Assembly (NCBI RefSeq): GCF_001598355.1
Contig: NZ_BCYU01000002.1
Coordinates: forward strand, 1-64,000
From: Sphingomonas asaccharolytica NBRC 15499
GTDB lineage: Bacteria > Pseudomonadota > Alphaproteobacteria > Sphingomonadales > Sphingomonadaceae
Direction of reading: 5' to 3'
DNA: 64,000 nt
Under the pieces are notes generated by a model. It searched no databases. It had not been told where the DNA came from and saw only the letters and a list, made by a program, of their open reading frames with translations. Made by a program: the position numbers and the translations under genes. This document shows, in pieces, positions 24,560 through 32,087 of this stretch; within the stretch, counting starts at the first letter, position 1; each line of letters opens with the position of its first letter.

Positions 24560-24658
24560 CGACCACCGCCGCACGGCCGCAATGCGCCGATCGGCCGAGC
24601 TGGCCCAGACGATCCCGAGCGCCACAACGGCCACTGCAATCCACCCAAACAGACCCAT
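24536..24658 (-). CDS. 40-aa membrane peptide, downstream of a LexA-type promoter
   Basis: Starts at an ATG at 24658 with a perfect AGGAGG seven bases upstream on the minus strand. The peptide has one hydrophobic helix (GLFGWIAVAVVALGIVWAS) and a basic tail (RRIAAVRRWSKK). It follows the 59-aa gene 24782-24961 on the same strand, below the LexA box at 24997-25011. Size, charge and context resemble SOS-induced membrane peptides such as TisB, but no sequence similarity is claimed. Confidence 0.55.
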   Translation of the reverse strand: MGLFGWIAVAVVALGIVWASSADRRIAAVRRWSKKEPPAR

Positions 24659-24781
24659 GGGGAGCCTCCTATTCGCTGCCAGCGGCATAGGCCCAGGCAG
24701 TTACTGGAACGTTTCCGGCAAAGAGAAGGGGCCAAAGGTTTCCCCTCGACCCCTAAATGTCCTGGGCTGTCGCACCTGGCC

Positions 24782-24961
24782 CTACGCGGCCGCCAGCAGC
24801 TTCGTTAGATCGTCCTGGCTAACCGTTATCGACTGCACCCGGCCGTCGACCTCCTGGAACAGAACGAACATGCCACCGCCCATCCGTTCCGCGTGTCCCT
24901 CGTCCAAACCGATCCGCAGCGCATCTTCGGCGCCATCCGTCTCGACCCGCTCTTGCATCAT
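24782..24961 (-). CDS. Small hypothetical protein under a LexA-type box
   Basis: 59 aa from the ATG at 24961, preceded by AGGAGCTGAGG. The sequence ends in GGGMFVLFQEVDGRVQSITVSQDDLTKLLAAA, similar to the plus-strand gene 23016-23216. A GTTC-N7-GTTC box lies 36-50 bp upstream. It is the likely first gene of an SOS-inducible minus-strand unit. Function unknown. Confidence 0.55.
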   Translation of the reverse strand: MMQERVETDGAEDALRIGLDEGHAERMGGGMFVLFQEVDGRVQSITVSQDDLTKLLAAA

Positions 24962-24996
24962 GTACCTCAGCTCCTGCACTTCGACTCGACTCGGGT

Positions 24997-25011
24997 GTTC
25001 TTACTATGTTC
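24997..25011. promoter_or_regulatory. LexA (SOS) box, GTTC-N7-GTTC, copy 1
   Basis: GTTC at 24997-25000 and GTTC at 25008-25011 separated by TTACTAT. This is the alphaproteobacterial LexA consensus. It lies upstream of the minus-strand gene 24782-24961, with CATAGT as a possible -10 on that strand. An inverted repeat (TAGGAA/TTCCTA, 25020-25033) lies just beyond. Confidence 0.7.
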
Positions 25012-25426
25012 CGAACGTGTAGGAAAATTCCTATGGTGTTTTGGAACAGGTTAACCTCGAAATTGAGCGACCCCACACCGGACCCACGCACGGCAGGGCC
25101 CCTGTTACCGGGGGGTGGAAACCTGCTTCACAGACAGGTCGGGGCTTTTAAGCCGAAGCTCTGGACATGGCGCACCGCCCCCGGATACATGATCCAGAGA
25201 TGGACACGCCGCCAAGCGTGATCCGCAGGCCCTAGAGGCCCTCAGCGTCTTCCCGCGCCAACGGGGAGCCGCCTTATGTGAAGTCCGGGTTTCCACACCC
25301 ATTGCCAGAATGCCCTATGTCGACTCGGCGATCAAGCTGGGATCGTTAAGAATTTCGCCCGATTCGGTGACGGCTCAATCGGCGCCGGCTTGCATCCTTT
25401 TGTTCCCTATGCGTTCTACTGGGGCC
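25012..25426. other. Gene-free spacer in the SOS patch
   Basis: About 415 bp. It contains the inverted repeat TAGGAA-AA-TTCCTA (25020-25033) and the second LexA box (25402-25416) at its right end. The open frames in between lack ribosome binding sites and have atypical composition. I see no RNA gene I can support. Confidence 0.4.
25402..25416. promoter_or_regulatory. LexA (SOS) box, GTTC-N7-GTTC, copy 2
   Basis: GTTC at 25402-25405 and GTTC at 25413-25416 separated by CCTATGC, 10 bp upstream of the ATG at 25427. Repressor bound here would cover the transcription start of the zinc-motif gene. Confidence 0.65.
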
Positions 25427-25771
25427 ATGCGACTCCCGCCGACTCTCCGCGATCTCCACGCCAACGACTGGTCGCTCCGGGTTTGGTGCTTCAAGTGCGC
25501 GCGTGGCTCTGTGGTCGAGCCGCCGCCCTGGGAGGACTTCCAGGCCCGTGGGTGGCCGCTAGACCTGGAGAGGGCGGCCAGGCGCTTTCGGTGCCGGCTG
25601 TGCCGATCGTCCGCGTCGGTGATGTTGCTGCCGGCCTCAAAGCCGAAGCCGCCACCCCCGAAGCCCGAGGATGACGGCTGGTTTGCGATCCCGACGAACA
25701 GCCAGCTCGTCAGCCGGTTCTTTCATCTGACCCGTTCTATCTCTAAGAAGAAGCGAAATAGTCGACGTTGA
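25427..25771 (+). CDS. Four-cysteine hypothetical protein, predicted SOS-regulated
   Basis: 114 aa from the ATG at 25427; an upstream ATG at 25409 lies inside the LexA box and is less likely. LRVWCFKCARGSVVEPPPWEDF and RRFRCRLCRSSASVMLL give two CxxC pairs about 45 residues apart, suggesting one zinc site. Similar two-CxxC proteins occur behind LexA boxes in sphingomonads as far as I recall. The C-terminus is basic (SISKKKRNSRR). It may bind nucleic acid. Confidence 0.6.
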   Translation: MRLPPTLRDLHANDWSLRVWCFKCARGSVVEPPPWEDFQARGWPLDLERAARRFRCRLCRSSASVMLLPASKPKPPPPKPEDDGWFAIPTNSQLVSRFFHLTRSISKKKRNSRR

Positions 25772-25789
25772 TACGCCAGGGGGGCCGGG

Positions 25790-26380
25790 TTGCTAATTTT
25801 TTTCCAAATCTTAGTGACTGTGCTTCTTTCGGGTCTTGTTTCAGGCATCCTGCTGTTCGCACTACAAGAGCGTCGAGAAAGGAACGCTCTGCTGCTCTCC
25901 AAAGCAGAAGCTGCCGTAGAGGCCTACGTTGCTTGGGCCGATAGTGTGTTGGCGTGGCCGCAGGCGCATTTCGACATTTTTACGCCTTACCTCGATCAAA
26001 GGGCGCCAGCCAGAGACAACCTTAAACGCGTCTGGACCGAAGCAAATAGGACCGGAGCGCGGGCCCAGATGCTGATCCATATCTACCTTCCGGAGCAAAC
26101 AGGCGCGATCTCCTCGCTGATCTTGGCTTACCAGGCGTGGCTCGCAACATCCACGGAACTGCAAAACCAATCGCTACGAGGCGCCCCGCCGCCCGATAAC
26201 CTCGGCGACATCATAGGTGCAGCGGGGACGGCTATTATTGCCGGAATCAAAACCGCCCAGCTCTATGGCGCAGCACGCAGCTTGGTCCACTCGCCGTTCC
26301 TCGTTGATCGCGCTCGATTTAGGAGGAAGGCGAAGGGGGTCGTCCAGGCTAACGTTGCACCACCCGCTAAGCAGAGCTGA
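25790..26380 (+). CDS. Membrane-anchored hypothetical protein
   Basis: 196 aa from a TTG at 25790 after a G-rich leader; no better start precedes the hydrophobic segment. One N-terminal helix (FFQILVTVLLSGLVSGILLF) then a helical cytoplasmic domain with many Ala. Base composition is less GC-rich than the neighbours, hinting at separate acquisition. It lies 18 bp after the SOS-boxed zinc-motif gene and may share its promoter. Confidence 0.55.
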   Translation: MLIFFQILVTVLLSGLVSGILLFALQERRERNALLLSKAEAAVEAYVAWADSVLAWPQAHFDIFTPYLDQRAPARDNLKRVWTEANRTGARAQMLIHIYLPEQTGAISSLILAYQAWLATSTELQNQSLRGAPPPDNLGDIIGAAGTAIIAGIKTAQLYGAARSLVHSPFLVDRARFRRKAKGVVQANVAPPAKQS

Positions 26381-26431
26381 TACACCGGCTCCCGCATCGC
26401 TGACCCTACGCTTTGTGGTTCACCGCCGGCC

Positions 26432-26953
26432 TTACAGGGCGAGCGTTGGTTGTCTCGCCTCCGAGCCAAGTTTATCGATTAGGAAAATATGAGCCGGCGG
26501 CGTCGCCAGCAACTCGTTTTCAGGCACCGTCCGATCGAGCCAGTCCATCACCTGGTGGCGACGGATGATCGCGCCATGCCGCTCCTGATACCGAGAAACT
26601 TCTGGATTTGCGGCAACGGTGATGATGCGAAACGAAAGCGGCCAGTCTCCCATCGCTGGCTCCCAAATGCCGGCCAAGTAGAAGAAATTGCCGTCCTCTA
26701 GGTGCACGCGGTACTGCTTGCGGTCGACCTTCATATGAAACTCGGAGGCCGGAATCAGGCAGCGAAAGCCGGGAAAACTCTTTCCTTCAGATCTAACGAA
26801 TCGATACTCAATTCCGTTGCCGAACCGCGGGTCGGAACCCCAATGCGCGTTGACCAATTCCTTTCTTCCAGGTTCGTTCGGTTTACATCGGATGATAGGC
26901 CGAAGACTGCCTTCGCGGGCGTCCGAGTCGAAGGGTGTAGCGGCGGAGTTCAC
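26432..26953 (-). CDS. SRAP (YedK/HMCES-like) family protein lacking the N-terminal Cys
   Basis: 173 aa if started at the GTG at 26953; an in-frame ATG at 27013 would place the LexA box inside the gene. SRAP blocks are visible: LVNAHWGSDPRFG, FRCLIPASEFH (active-site region), FYLAGIWEP, FRIITVAANPEVSRYQERHGAII and MDWLDRTVPENELL. SRAP enzymes crosslink abasic sites through Cys2, but no MCxxY start is found in frame, so this copy may be inactive for crosslinking or use another residue. It is divergent from a Cys2-containing paralogue at 27012. Confidence 0.7.
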   Translation of the reverse strand: MNSAATPFDSDAREGSLRPIIRCKPNEPGRKELVNAHWGSDPRFGNGIEYRFVRSEGKSFPGFRCLIPASEFHMKVDRKQYRVHLEDGNFFYLAGIWEPAMGDWPLSFRIITVAANPEVSRYQERHGAIIRRHQVMDWLDRTVPENELLATPPAHIFLIDKLGSEARQPTLAL

Positions 26954-26958
26954 GTTAA

Positions 26959-26973
26959 GAACATAATAGGAAC
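26959..26973. promoter_or_regulatory. LexA (SOS) box, copy 3, between divergent SRAP genes
   Basis: GAAC at 26959-26962 and GAAC at 26970-26973 separated by ATAATAG, the reverse complement of GTTC-N7-GTTC. CATAAT (plus) and TATTAT (minus) within it are plausible -10 elements for the two SRAP genes. Confidence 0.7.
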
Positions 26974-27011
26974 GACGGCTAGACGCAAGGTGAAGGAACA
27001 GGGCTGCCCGC

Positions 27012-27635
27012 ATGTGCAATGACTATCGCCAGGAAGTCGAGATCGCTTCGATCATGGAGGACTTCGACGACCTTGAAATAAACATCGAGACGCCGGAAGG
27101 CGTGCCCGAGGACGCGCCCCGCGCCGACATCAAAATGACTGACGTCGCGCCGATTGTGCGCACCGCAAACAGGGACCCAGGGAACCGCAGAGCGGTCGGT
27201 GAACTGGTCAATCGGCGCTGGAGCTGGCCCGGTGCGCGAGGCAAACCCGTCTACAACTTCCGCTCCGAGAGTCGCGCGTTCACGTCAGGCCGGTGCCTAA
27301 TTGTCGCGGACGGTTTCTACGAGTTCACCGATCCGCTGCCTGGGGAGAAGCGTAAGACCAAGTGGCTCTTTACGCTGAAGGATCATCCCTGGTTCTGCAT
27401 CGCGGGTATCTGGCGGGCGCACCCAGAGGTCGGCGAGGCATTCACCATGCTGACCATGGACGCGGGCGAAGACATCGCGCCCTACCATCACCGGCAGATC
27501 GTCCCGCTAGCCCCCGAGCAGTGGGCGGCCTGGCTCGATCCGACCGTGCCGGCGAAGGAGGTCCTGCGTTACCTGCCCGCCGGCAGCCTGCCCGCAGTGC
27601 GCGTATATCCGCCGGCTCAGCCAGAAGCCGCTTGA
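27012..27635 (+). CDS. SRAP (YedK/HMCES-like) abasic-site crosslinking protein
   Basis: 207 aa beginning MCNDYR, so Cys2 is exposed after Met removal, as in YedK and HMCES. The other family blocks are GELVNRRWSWPGARGKPVYNFRSES, SGRCLIVADGFYEFTD (catalytic Glu region), WFCIAGIWR, FTMLTMDAGEDIAPYHHRQIV and AAWLDPTVPAKEVL. These proteins trap abasic sites in single-stranded DNA. The LexA box 40 bp upstream supports damage induction. Confidence 0.9.
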   Translation: MCNDYRQEVEIASIMEDFDDLEINIETPEGVPEDAPRADIKMTDVAPIVRTANRDPGNRRAVGELVNRRWSWPGARGKPVYNFRSESRAFTSGRCLIVADGFYEFTDPLPGEKRKTKWLFTLKDHPWFCIAGIWRAHPEVGEAFTMLTMDAGEDIAPYHHRQIVPLAPEQWAAWLDPTVPAKEVLRYLPAGSLPAVRVYPPAQPEAA

Positions 27636-27904
27636 GCGCTCCGATTTGACGCGGCGCTGGCGTTGCGTGCCAGCAGCTCGGTCATATAGTCCGATAGGGC
27701 CTTTGCGGTGCCCAGGGCGTCGTCCCGGTCGCCCGTATAGCTGGCCGTCTGCTCGGCATGGTTTCGGCGATGCCAGTGGCTCCAGCTCGGCTGGGCTGCG
27801 GCAATGCTGTCGAGCTTATAGGAGACGCGATACTCCCCCTCGAACTTCGCGATTGTCATGTGCGGCAAGGCCCGCACGGCTGCGAATAATTCCTTGTCGG
27901 TCAC
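27617..27904 (-). CDS. Hypothetical protein at the end of the minus-strand operon
   Basis: 95 aa from a GTG at 27904 that overlaps the upstream stop. A beta-rich start (LPHMTIAKFEGEYRVSYKL) is followed by WSHWHRRNHAEQTASYTGDRDDALGTAKALSDYM. It overlaps the convergent SRAP gene by 19 bp. Function unknown. Confidence 0.6.
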   Translation of the reverse strand: MTDKELFAAVRALPHMTIAKFEGEYRVSYKLDSIAAAQPSWSHWHRRNHAEQTASYTGDRDDALGTAKALSDYMTELLARNASAASNRSAQAASG

Positions 27905-28368
27905 TGCCGGGCTCCCTCAAGTGCCCTGGCGGCGTCGACGTGTTCCCGCAAGCGGCTAAAGACGTGATCGGTCAGGTTGATTGTCCGCCGGAGATCGGCG
28001 CGGCCGATGGCTTCCTCAATGTCGCAATCATGTGCGACCTGGAGGGCTCGGCCGTAGTTCTCGTGATAATGGAGGGGCTTGGCTCCGGCCGGGGCCGCGT
28101 GTACACTCGCGTCAACCTCAGCGGGCTTGAGCTGGCCTTCGGGCTTGCCGCTGTGGCCAGGGCTGCCGGTGTCGTGAGAAGCGCCGGACAGCCCGTCCGA
28201 TTGTTGCTCGCACGCGCCGACTTTGTGGGCGTTAAGGAAGCCCAGGAGGCTGGCCTTGTCCACCGGCACTTCGGACAGCTCCCATGTTCCCCCCTCGGCT
28301 TTCGCTAGGGCCTTGGCGTCGTCCTGGGTTCCCGCCCAGGAGCCGCGAGTGGTGACGTAAAGTCGCAT
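27901..28368 (-). CDS. Hypothetical protein of the minus-strand operon
   Basis: 155 aa from the ATG at 28368 with GAAGGAGATAG upstream on the minus strand. The N-terminus (MRLYVTTRGSWAGTQDDAKALAKAEGGTWELSEVPVDKASLLGFLNAH) looks like a small alpha/beta domain, followed by a disordered linker and a helical C-terminus. It contains a copy of CGTGTACAC on the minus strand at 28098. Function unknown. Confidence 0.6.
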   Translation of the reverse strand: MRLYVTTRGSWAGTQDDAKALAKAEGGTWELSEVPVDKASLLGFLNAHKVGACEQQSDGLSGASHDTGSPGHSGKPEGQLKPAEVDASVHAAPAGAKPLHYHENYGRALQVAHDCDIEEAIGRADLRRTINLTDHVFSRLREHVDAARALEGARQ

Positions 28369-28447
28369 CAATCTATCTCCTTCGTGATGGCCTGGGGCCA
28401 TCCTCGGGGCCGGCGTGTCGCGGGGATCGCCTGGCCCTCCGGTGGCC

Positions 28448-28696
28448 TCAGGCGCGGCTCGCTGGTGGGAGGTAGAAGCCGCCGGGGTCGGAGACGCCCG
28501 CAAGGTCCTTCGCCCGCAGCATCAGCTGCAACCAGGCGTCATCCACCGACACGTTGTTAGGCAGGGGCTGGCTCTGCACCTTTGCGGAGAACATCCGCAT
28601 TTTGGCGTAGAGCCGCTTGCGCTTGGCGGCCGGGAAACCGGGCATTGCCGTGTCCACCGCGCGACGCTCGGCCGCTATCAGCTCCTCCAGCGTCAT
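28448..28696 (-). CDS. Small basic hypothetical protein
   Basis: 82 aa (MTLEELIAAERRAVDTAMPG ... SDPGGFYLPPASRA), helical and basic. Its ATG overlaps the stop of the SprT-like gene by 4 nt, so the two are coupled. Function unknown. Confidence 0.55.
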   Translation of the reverse strand: MTLEELIAAERRAVDTAMPGFPAAKRKRLYAKMRMFSAKVQSQPLPNNVSVDDAWLQLMLRAKDLAGVSDPGGFYLPPASRA

Positions 28697-29331
28697 GATT
28701 GCACCAGCTCGCCGTCGCAGGTTGGCACGGGGCAGCTAAGGGTCTGCTGGACGCCACCCTCTAGGCCCAGATGCTTCGCCGTCACCCGAGCAGTCCAGCC
28801 GCAGCAATCGCAAGTGACCTTCAGATACCGCGTGGTCTGAGTCTTCTTGCCGCCCTCTAGCTGGGCCTGGTCGTCGAGCTGGGCACCCGGCAGCGGTCCG
28901 AGCTTCTCCAGGATCGCATCGGCCCATTCGTGCCAGCCAGGCCCCGCCACGGTCGCGGTCATCTTGCCGACGAGCCCCAGTGCCTGGGCAACCTTGCGGA
29001 ACTTGGGGCCGTGCCCCTGGCCCTTGCCGAGCGCCGCATGCACAAGCTCATGGGTTAGGACGTCGGCAACGCGGGCGCTATCGCTCTGCAGGCTGGGCCG
29101 AATGAAGACCTCTACCGCGTGGTCCTGGCTGGCCTCGCTGTACCAGCATTCCCCGATGACCTTGGACCGGTTGCCCTTGGAGGGGAAACCCACCGAGACG
29201 CGGACGCGGTCGGGCAGGGGGGCGCCTGCGGCCTCGAACTGCGGCCGGGCCAGGTCCGTGAAGGCCAGAAGCCAGCCCTCGCGGGTCGTCACTGCAGGCG
29301 CAGCGAGGGGCGGGAGAACGGGGGCGTTCAC
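28693..29331 (-). CDS. SprT-like zinc metallopeptidase
   Basis: 212 aa. The metal-binding motif HELVHAALGKGQGHGPKF gives HExxH plus a downstream His. The C-terminus carries a zinc ribbon with CDCCG and CPVPTC. SprT/SPRTN-type proteins cleave proteins bound to DNA or act on nucleic-acid complexes. In a phage operon it may clear host proteins, but no substrate can be named. Coupled with its neighbours on both sides. Confidence 0.8.
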   Translation of the reverse strand: MNAPVLPPLAAPAVTTREGWLLAFTDLARPQFEAAGAPLPDRVRVSVGFPSKGNRSKVIGECWYSEASQDHAVEVFIRPSLQSDSARVADVLTHELVHAALGKGQGHGPKFRKVAQALGLVGKMTATVAGPGWHEWADAILEKLGPLPGAQLDDQAQLEGGKKTQTTRYLKVTCDCCGWTARVTAKHLGLEGGVQQTLSCPVPTCDGELVQS

Positions 29332-30191
29332 GCTGCCACCTCCAGAGAGGCCGCACGGGCCAGCGTGAGCCGGTCCAGCGCCTCGCAGGCCTTGAGGTAC
29401 TCGGGGTCATCGCAGAGGGCCCAGGCGTCAGCATTGAGGCCCCGCTCGGCGCTAATGCGCTCCCTGATCATCTGTTGACGCTGCCAGCGATCGAGCCCGA
29501 CCTTGGCGAAGGCGGCGAGCACCTCCGGGGTGGTCTCGAAGTATGCCGCCAAGCCATATTGCAACACGTGCGCAAAGGCTTCGCCGCGAGTGCTGAAAGA
29601 CCCAGGGAACGCGGCGCCGGCTAGGTGCACCTTGTACAGCCCGGACCGATCGGGAGCGATCGACGCGGCGGCGCCGGTGGCCGCGTGGGTCAGGTAGAGA
29701 TCGCGGTTCCCGCAGGCTTGGAGAGACTGCGAGGCCCGGCGGACCTTCCAGCCGTGGCCTTTTGGCGCTTGCTGGCGCTCCACTGGCTTGGCCGGCACCG
29801 CTTCCGCATCGGCCGGCGGGTTCCTGAATGCCGAACCGTCAGCCGCCGCCCGGAAGCCGCGTTGCAGCTTCTCGATTAGGTCGATCATGCTTGAAGGCAG
29901 CGAGGTCGCCTTGAGCCCGTGATATGCGTTTACGCTCACCCAGGCACCACGGACGCCAGCAAGGGGCCTAGCGGCGTTATGCCAGTGGATCAGCGGCGCC
30001 TCGCTCCCGTTGGAGGCATCCAGCGATACGCTGGCCTCCAGGCCTTCCCCGGCTAGGTTGACAAAGAGGCAGCGCCCGAGGCCCTCGCGGACCTCCACGG
30101 CCACCCCGAGAGGCTCAAGGGCCTTGCGGATGTCGGCGGCCATTCGTTCCCGATCGGCCTTGCGGGTCAGGTAGATTACTTGGGTCAACAT
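29328..30191 (-). CDS. Hypothetical protein of the minus-strand operon
   Basis: 287 aa. An N-terminal alpha/beta-like region (QVIYLTRKADRERMAADIRKALEPLGVAVEVREGL) and two similar-looking middle blocks (ASVSLDASNGSEAPLIHWHN and ASIAPDRSGLYKVHLAGAAF) suggest a duplicated domain. An operator pair lies just upstream (30196-30228). Function unknown. Confidence 0.6.
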   Translation of the reverse strand: MLTQVIYLTRKADRERMAADIRKALEPLGVAVEVREGLGRCLFVNLAGEGLEASVSLDASNGSEAPLIHWHNAARPLAGVRGAWVSVNAYHGLKATSLPSSMIDLIEKLQRGFRAAADGSAFRNPPADAEAVPAKPVERQQAPKGHGWKVRRASQSLQACGNRDLYLTHAATGAAASIAPDRSGLYKVHLAGAAFPGSFSTRGEAFAHVLQYGLAAYFETTPEVLAAFAKVGLDRWQRQQMIRERISAERGLNADAWALCDDPEYLKACEALDRLTLARAASLEVAA

Positions 30192-30195
30192 GGTG

Positions 30196-30228
30196 TTTTC
30201 CTTCTGCGGAATGTCAGTATTTGCGGAC
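30196..30228. promoter_or_regulatory. Operator pair in the minus-strand operon
   Basis: GTCAGTATTTGCGGAC at 30213-30228 and a right half-site TGCGGA at 30205-30210, in frames 17 bp apart. Placed in the 36-bp gap before the 29328-30191 gene, where it could act as an internal operator or roadblock. Confidence 0.5.
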
Positions 30229-30875
30229 TATTTGGACGCGACTTCGCCGGCCCCGAAGAGCACAGCCAGGAACGCAGGGAGCCGATCGGCGCCTACGATG
30301 CTCAGTCGGTCCAGGTAGAGCCCACCGTCCGAGTTCAACCGGCCCATGAGGTTCACACCGTCCTTGACTACGTAGACGGGGGCCTCCCACTTGTTCACGC
30401 CTTCGGGAATGCGAATGTCCAGGAAGGGAAACGCCGCCGTGAGGGCAGCCGCATGGCGCTCCAGGTTTTCGCGATCGGTGTTCATGGTCGCCAGCTTCGC
30501 ACGGGCAGCGGCAACGGACTCGGCGGCTGGATCGAGCACACGGCGCTTCAGGTCCGCCGCGAGCTTCTCGATGCCCTTGCCGGTGTCTGCCTTGGCCGCT
30601 GGCCACTCGACATCGTATAGCGTGCCGGTCAGGCGGGTGATCGTCGGGGCGCCGGTGTAGACGCGGATGCCACCCGCCTTCTGGTCATTGGCGGTAACCG
30701 TCACGACAAGGTCGTCCATCACAATGCGACCGATGCCCCACGAGCCCGGTTCGCACTCGCCCAGGGTGGCGCCCCAGGTCTCAGCAAGGGCCTTAGCGAC
30801 CGCTGCGACGTCCACATACGGGTCGCGGCGGGTGTCTTCGGGGGTGACGATGAAGGGATTTGCGGGGGTGGTCAT
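30228..30875 (-). CDS. Hypothetical protein of the minus-strand operon
   Basis: 215 aa (MTTPANPFIVTPEDTRRDPYVDVAAVAKALAETWG ... LDRLSIVGADRLPAFLAVLFGAGEVASK). A central coiled coil (about residues 95-140) separates two alpha/beta-looking parts. No family recognised. It is the second gene of the operon starting near 31059. Confidence 0.6.
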   Translation of the reverse strand: MTTPANPFIVTPEDTRRDPYVDVAAVAKALAETWGATLGECEPGSWGIGRIVMDDLVVTVTANDQKAGGIRVYTGAPTITRLTGTLYDVEWPAAKADTGKGIEKLAADLKRRVLDPAAESVAAARAKLATMNTDRENLERHAAALTAAFPFLDIRIPEGVNKWEAPVYVVKDGVNLMGRLNSDGGLYLDRLSIVGADRLPAFLAVLFGAGEVASK

Positions 30876-30954
30876 GGTCTCTTTTCCTTGGCGCTTCGAT
30901 TTGCTATTTCGGAGAGGCCCCCTCCCGGTTCTCTTGCCGGTTCGGGGGTTGGCG

Positions 30955-31059
30955 CTAGAGCTTCCTAAGAAGCCCTAGGAGGGCGGCGGCTAGATTGAGC
31001 CCTACCGTCGCCCAGACCGCCCAGCGGATGATCCGCCTTTCGGTCCAATGACGCTTCAT
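30955..31059 (-). CDS. 34-aa membrane peptide, first gene of the minus-strand operon
   Basis: Starts at an ATG at 31059 with GAGAGGGA upstream on the minus strand. The basic N-terminus (MKRHWTERRIIRW) precedes one hydrophobic helix (AVWATVGLNLAAALLGLL). Too short for most gene finders, but the binding site and position directly below the promoter region support it. Function unknown. Confidence 0.55.
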   Translation of the reverse strand: MKRHWTERRIIRWAVWATVGLNLAAALLGLLRKL

Positions 31060-31106
31060 TGCGTCCCTCTCAGAGCCGGGAAGGTCCCGGTGACCAGATG
31101 CCGACT

Positions 31107-31176
31107 GTCAGCATCTGCGGACTATATTGCACACGTGTACACGGTCCGCAATAGCAGACTGTCAGAAAATGCAGTG
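31107..31176. promoter_or_regulatory. Operator cluster and divergent promoter region
   Basis: GTCAGCATCTGCGGAC (31107-31122) and GTCCGCAATAGCAGAC (31144-31159) are strong copies of the inverted repeat, with a weaker one at 31161-31176. A perfect CGTGTACACG palindrome (31134-31143) touches the second. TATAGT on the minus strand (31126-31121) is a possible -10 for the minus-strand operon. The first site reads almost the same as the operator at 7811-7826 in reverse (15 of 16). Confidence 0.7.
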
Positions 31177-31260
31177 CTCTTGCAGATTTCTCGGAGTGAG
31201 TCTTTCAGGCCACACCGGGACCGGCTAGGGTCGGCGTGACGGCAGCGGGAGAATTAAGCG

Positions 31261-31491
31261 ATGGCGACCGAACAGATAGCGATGGGCGTAGAGCTGCTGG
31301 GCTTTGCGCAGGCGGCTAAAGACCGGGGACGGTCGGTCTTCCTCGTGCTCAAGTGTCACTCTGCGGCCCTTGACGTGAAGAAAGCCGAGGTCGTCGGGAT
31401 CAACCTTGCGCGGGTTGAGCTTGATGTCCGCGAGGAGATCATTTGGTTCATCGCGTTGGATCAGATCGCGGCTGTTACCGTGAGGGACTGA
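31261..31491 (+). CDS. Small hypothetical protein divergent from the minus-strand operon
   Basis: 76 aa (MATEQIAMGVELLGFAQAAK ... VREEIIWFIALDQIAAVTVRD) with GGGAGA upstream. An alternating hydrophobic pattern suggests a small beta-rich domain. Its promoter would share the operator cluster at 31107-31176. Function unknown. Confidence 0.45.
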   Translation: MATEQIAMGVELLGFAQAAKDRGRSVFLVLKCHSAALDVKKAEVVGINLARVELDVREEIIWFIALDQIAAVTVRD

Positions 31492-32087
31492 AGGGCCTGC
31501 CGGTCCCACGGTCACACTTAACCGAATGGTTGAGTATCCCGGACCGCGACACTCCGGCCTGAATGTCTACCAGGCTCGGCAATGGCATGCCGCAATCGGC
31601 CGCAATCCCCCACAATCTTAGGCACGATGGGGGACGCGCGTGTTCCAGCATCCAGTGACAAACCGCAGATTCCTGCGGGTCTCGGCAGGGTGGGGGACGG
31701 CCGGAGTGGGGGAATAGCCCGCTTGGGTCCCTCCCGGCGACAGGACGGGAGCCCGTTCGGTTGTGGCAAATCATGGCTCGAAACTGGCGGCTTCGCTCGA
31801 CGCGCCCTGCGGCCGCTCGGACCTCAGTAACGCCGCGGTTTCCCTGGAGAATCTTGCGGGATCATGCAGCCCGGCGGGGACGATTGCGGAGCCGGAACGA
31901 CCACCCTATTATTTCTCGGGTCCCATTGGGTCCCATCCGGCCCATTCGGGACCCATATGTGTCAGCAAGGCTTCCCTATTTCCGAGGCCCGCTGCTCGAT
32001 CGCTACGGGGTCCCTTTGGGTCCCTCCTGGTCATTTGGGCTCCCGCCATAACTCACTGATACTACGCGCTTTCCAGCAGAAGACCGC

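Noticed and set aside
31763-32059. 98-codon open frame in the long non-coding region
   Set aside because: No ribosome binding site, atypical residue composition, and other frames open equally; it contains the GGGTCCC words rather than coding structure.
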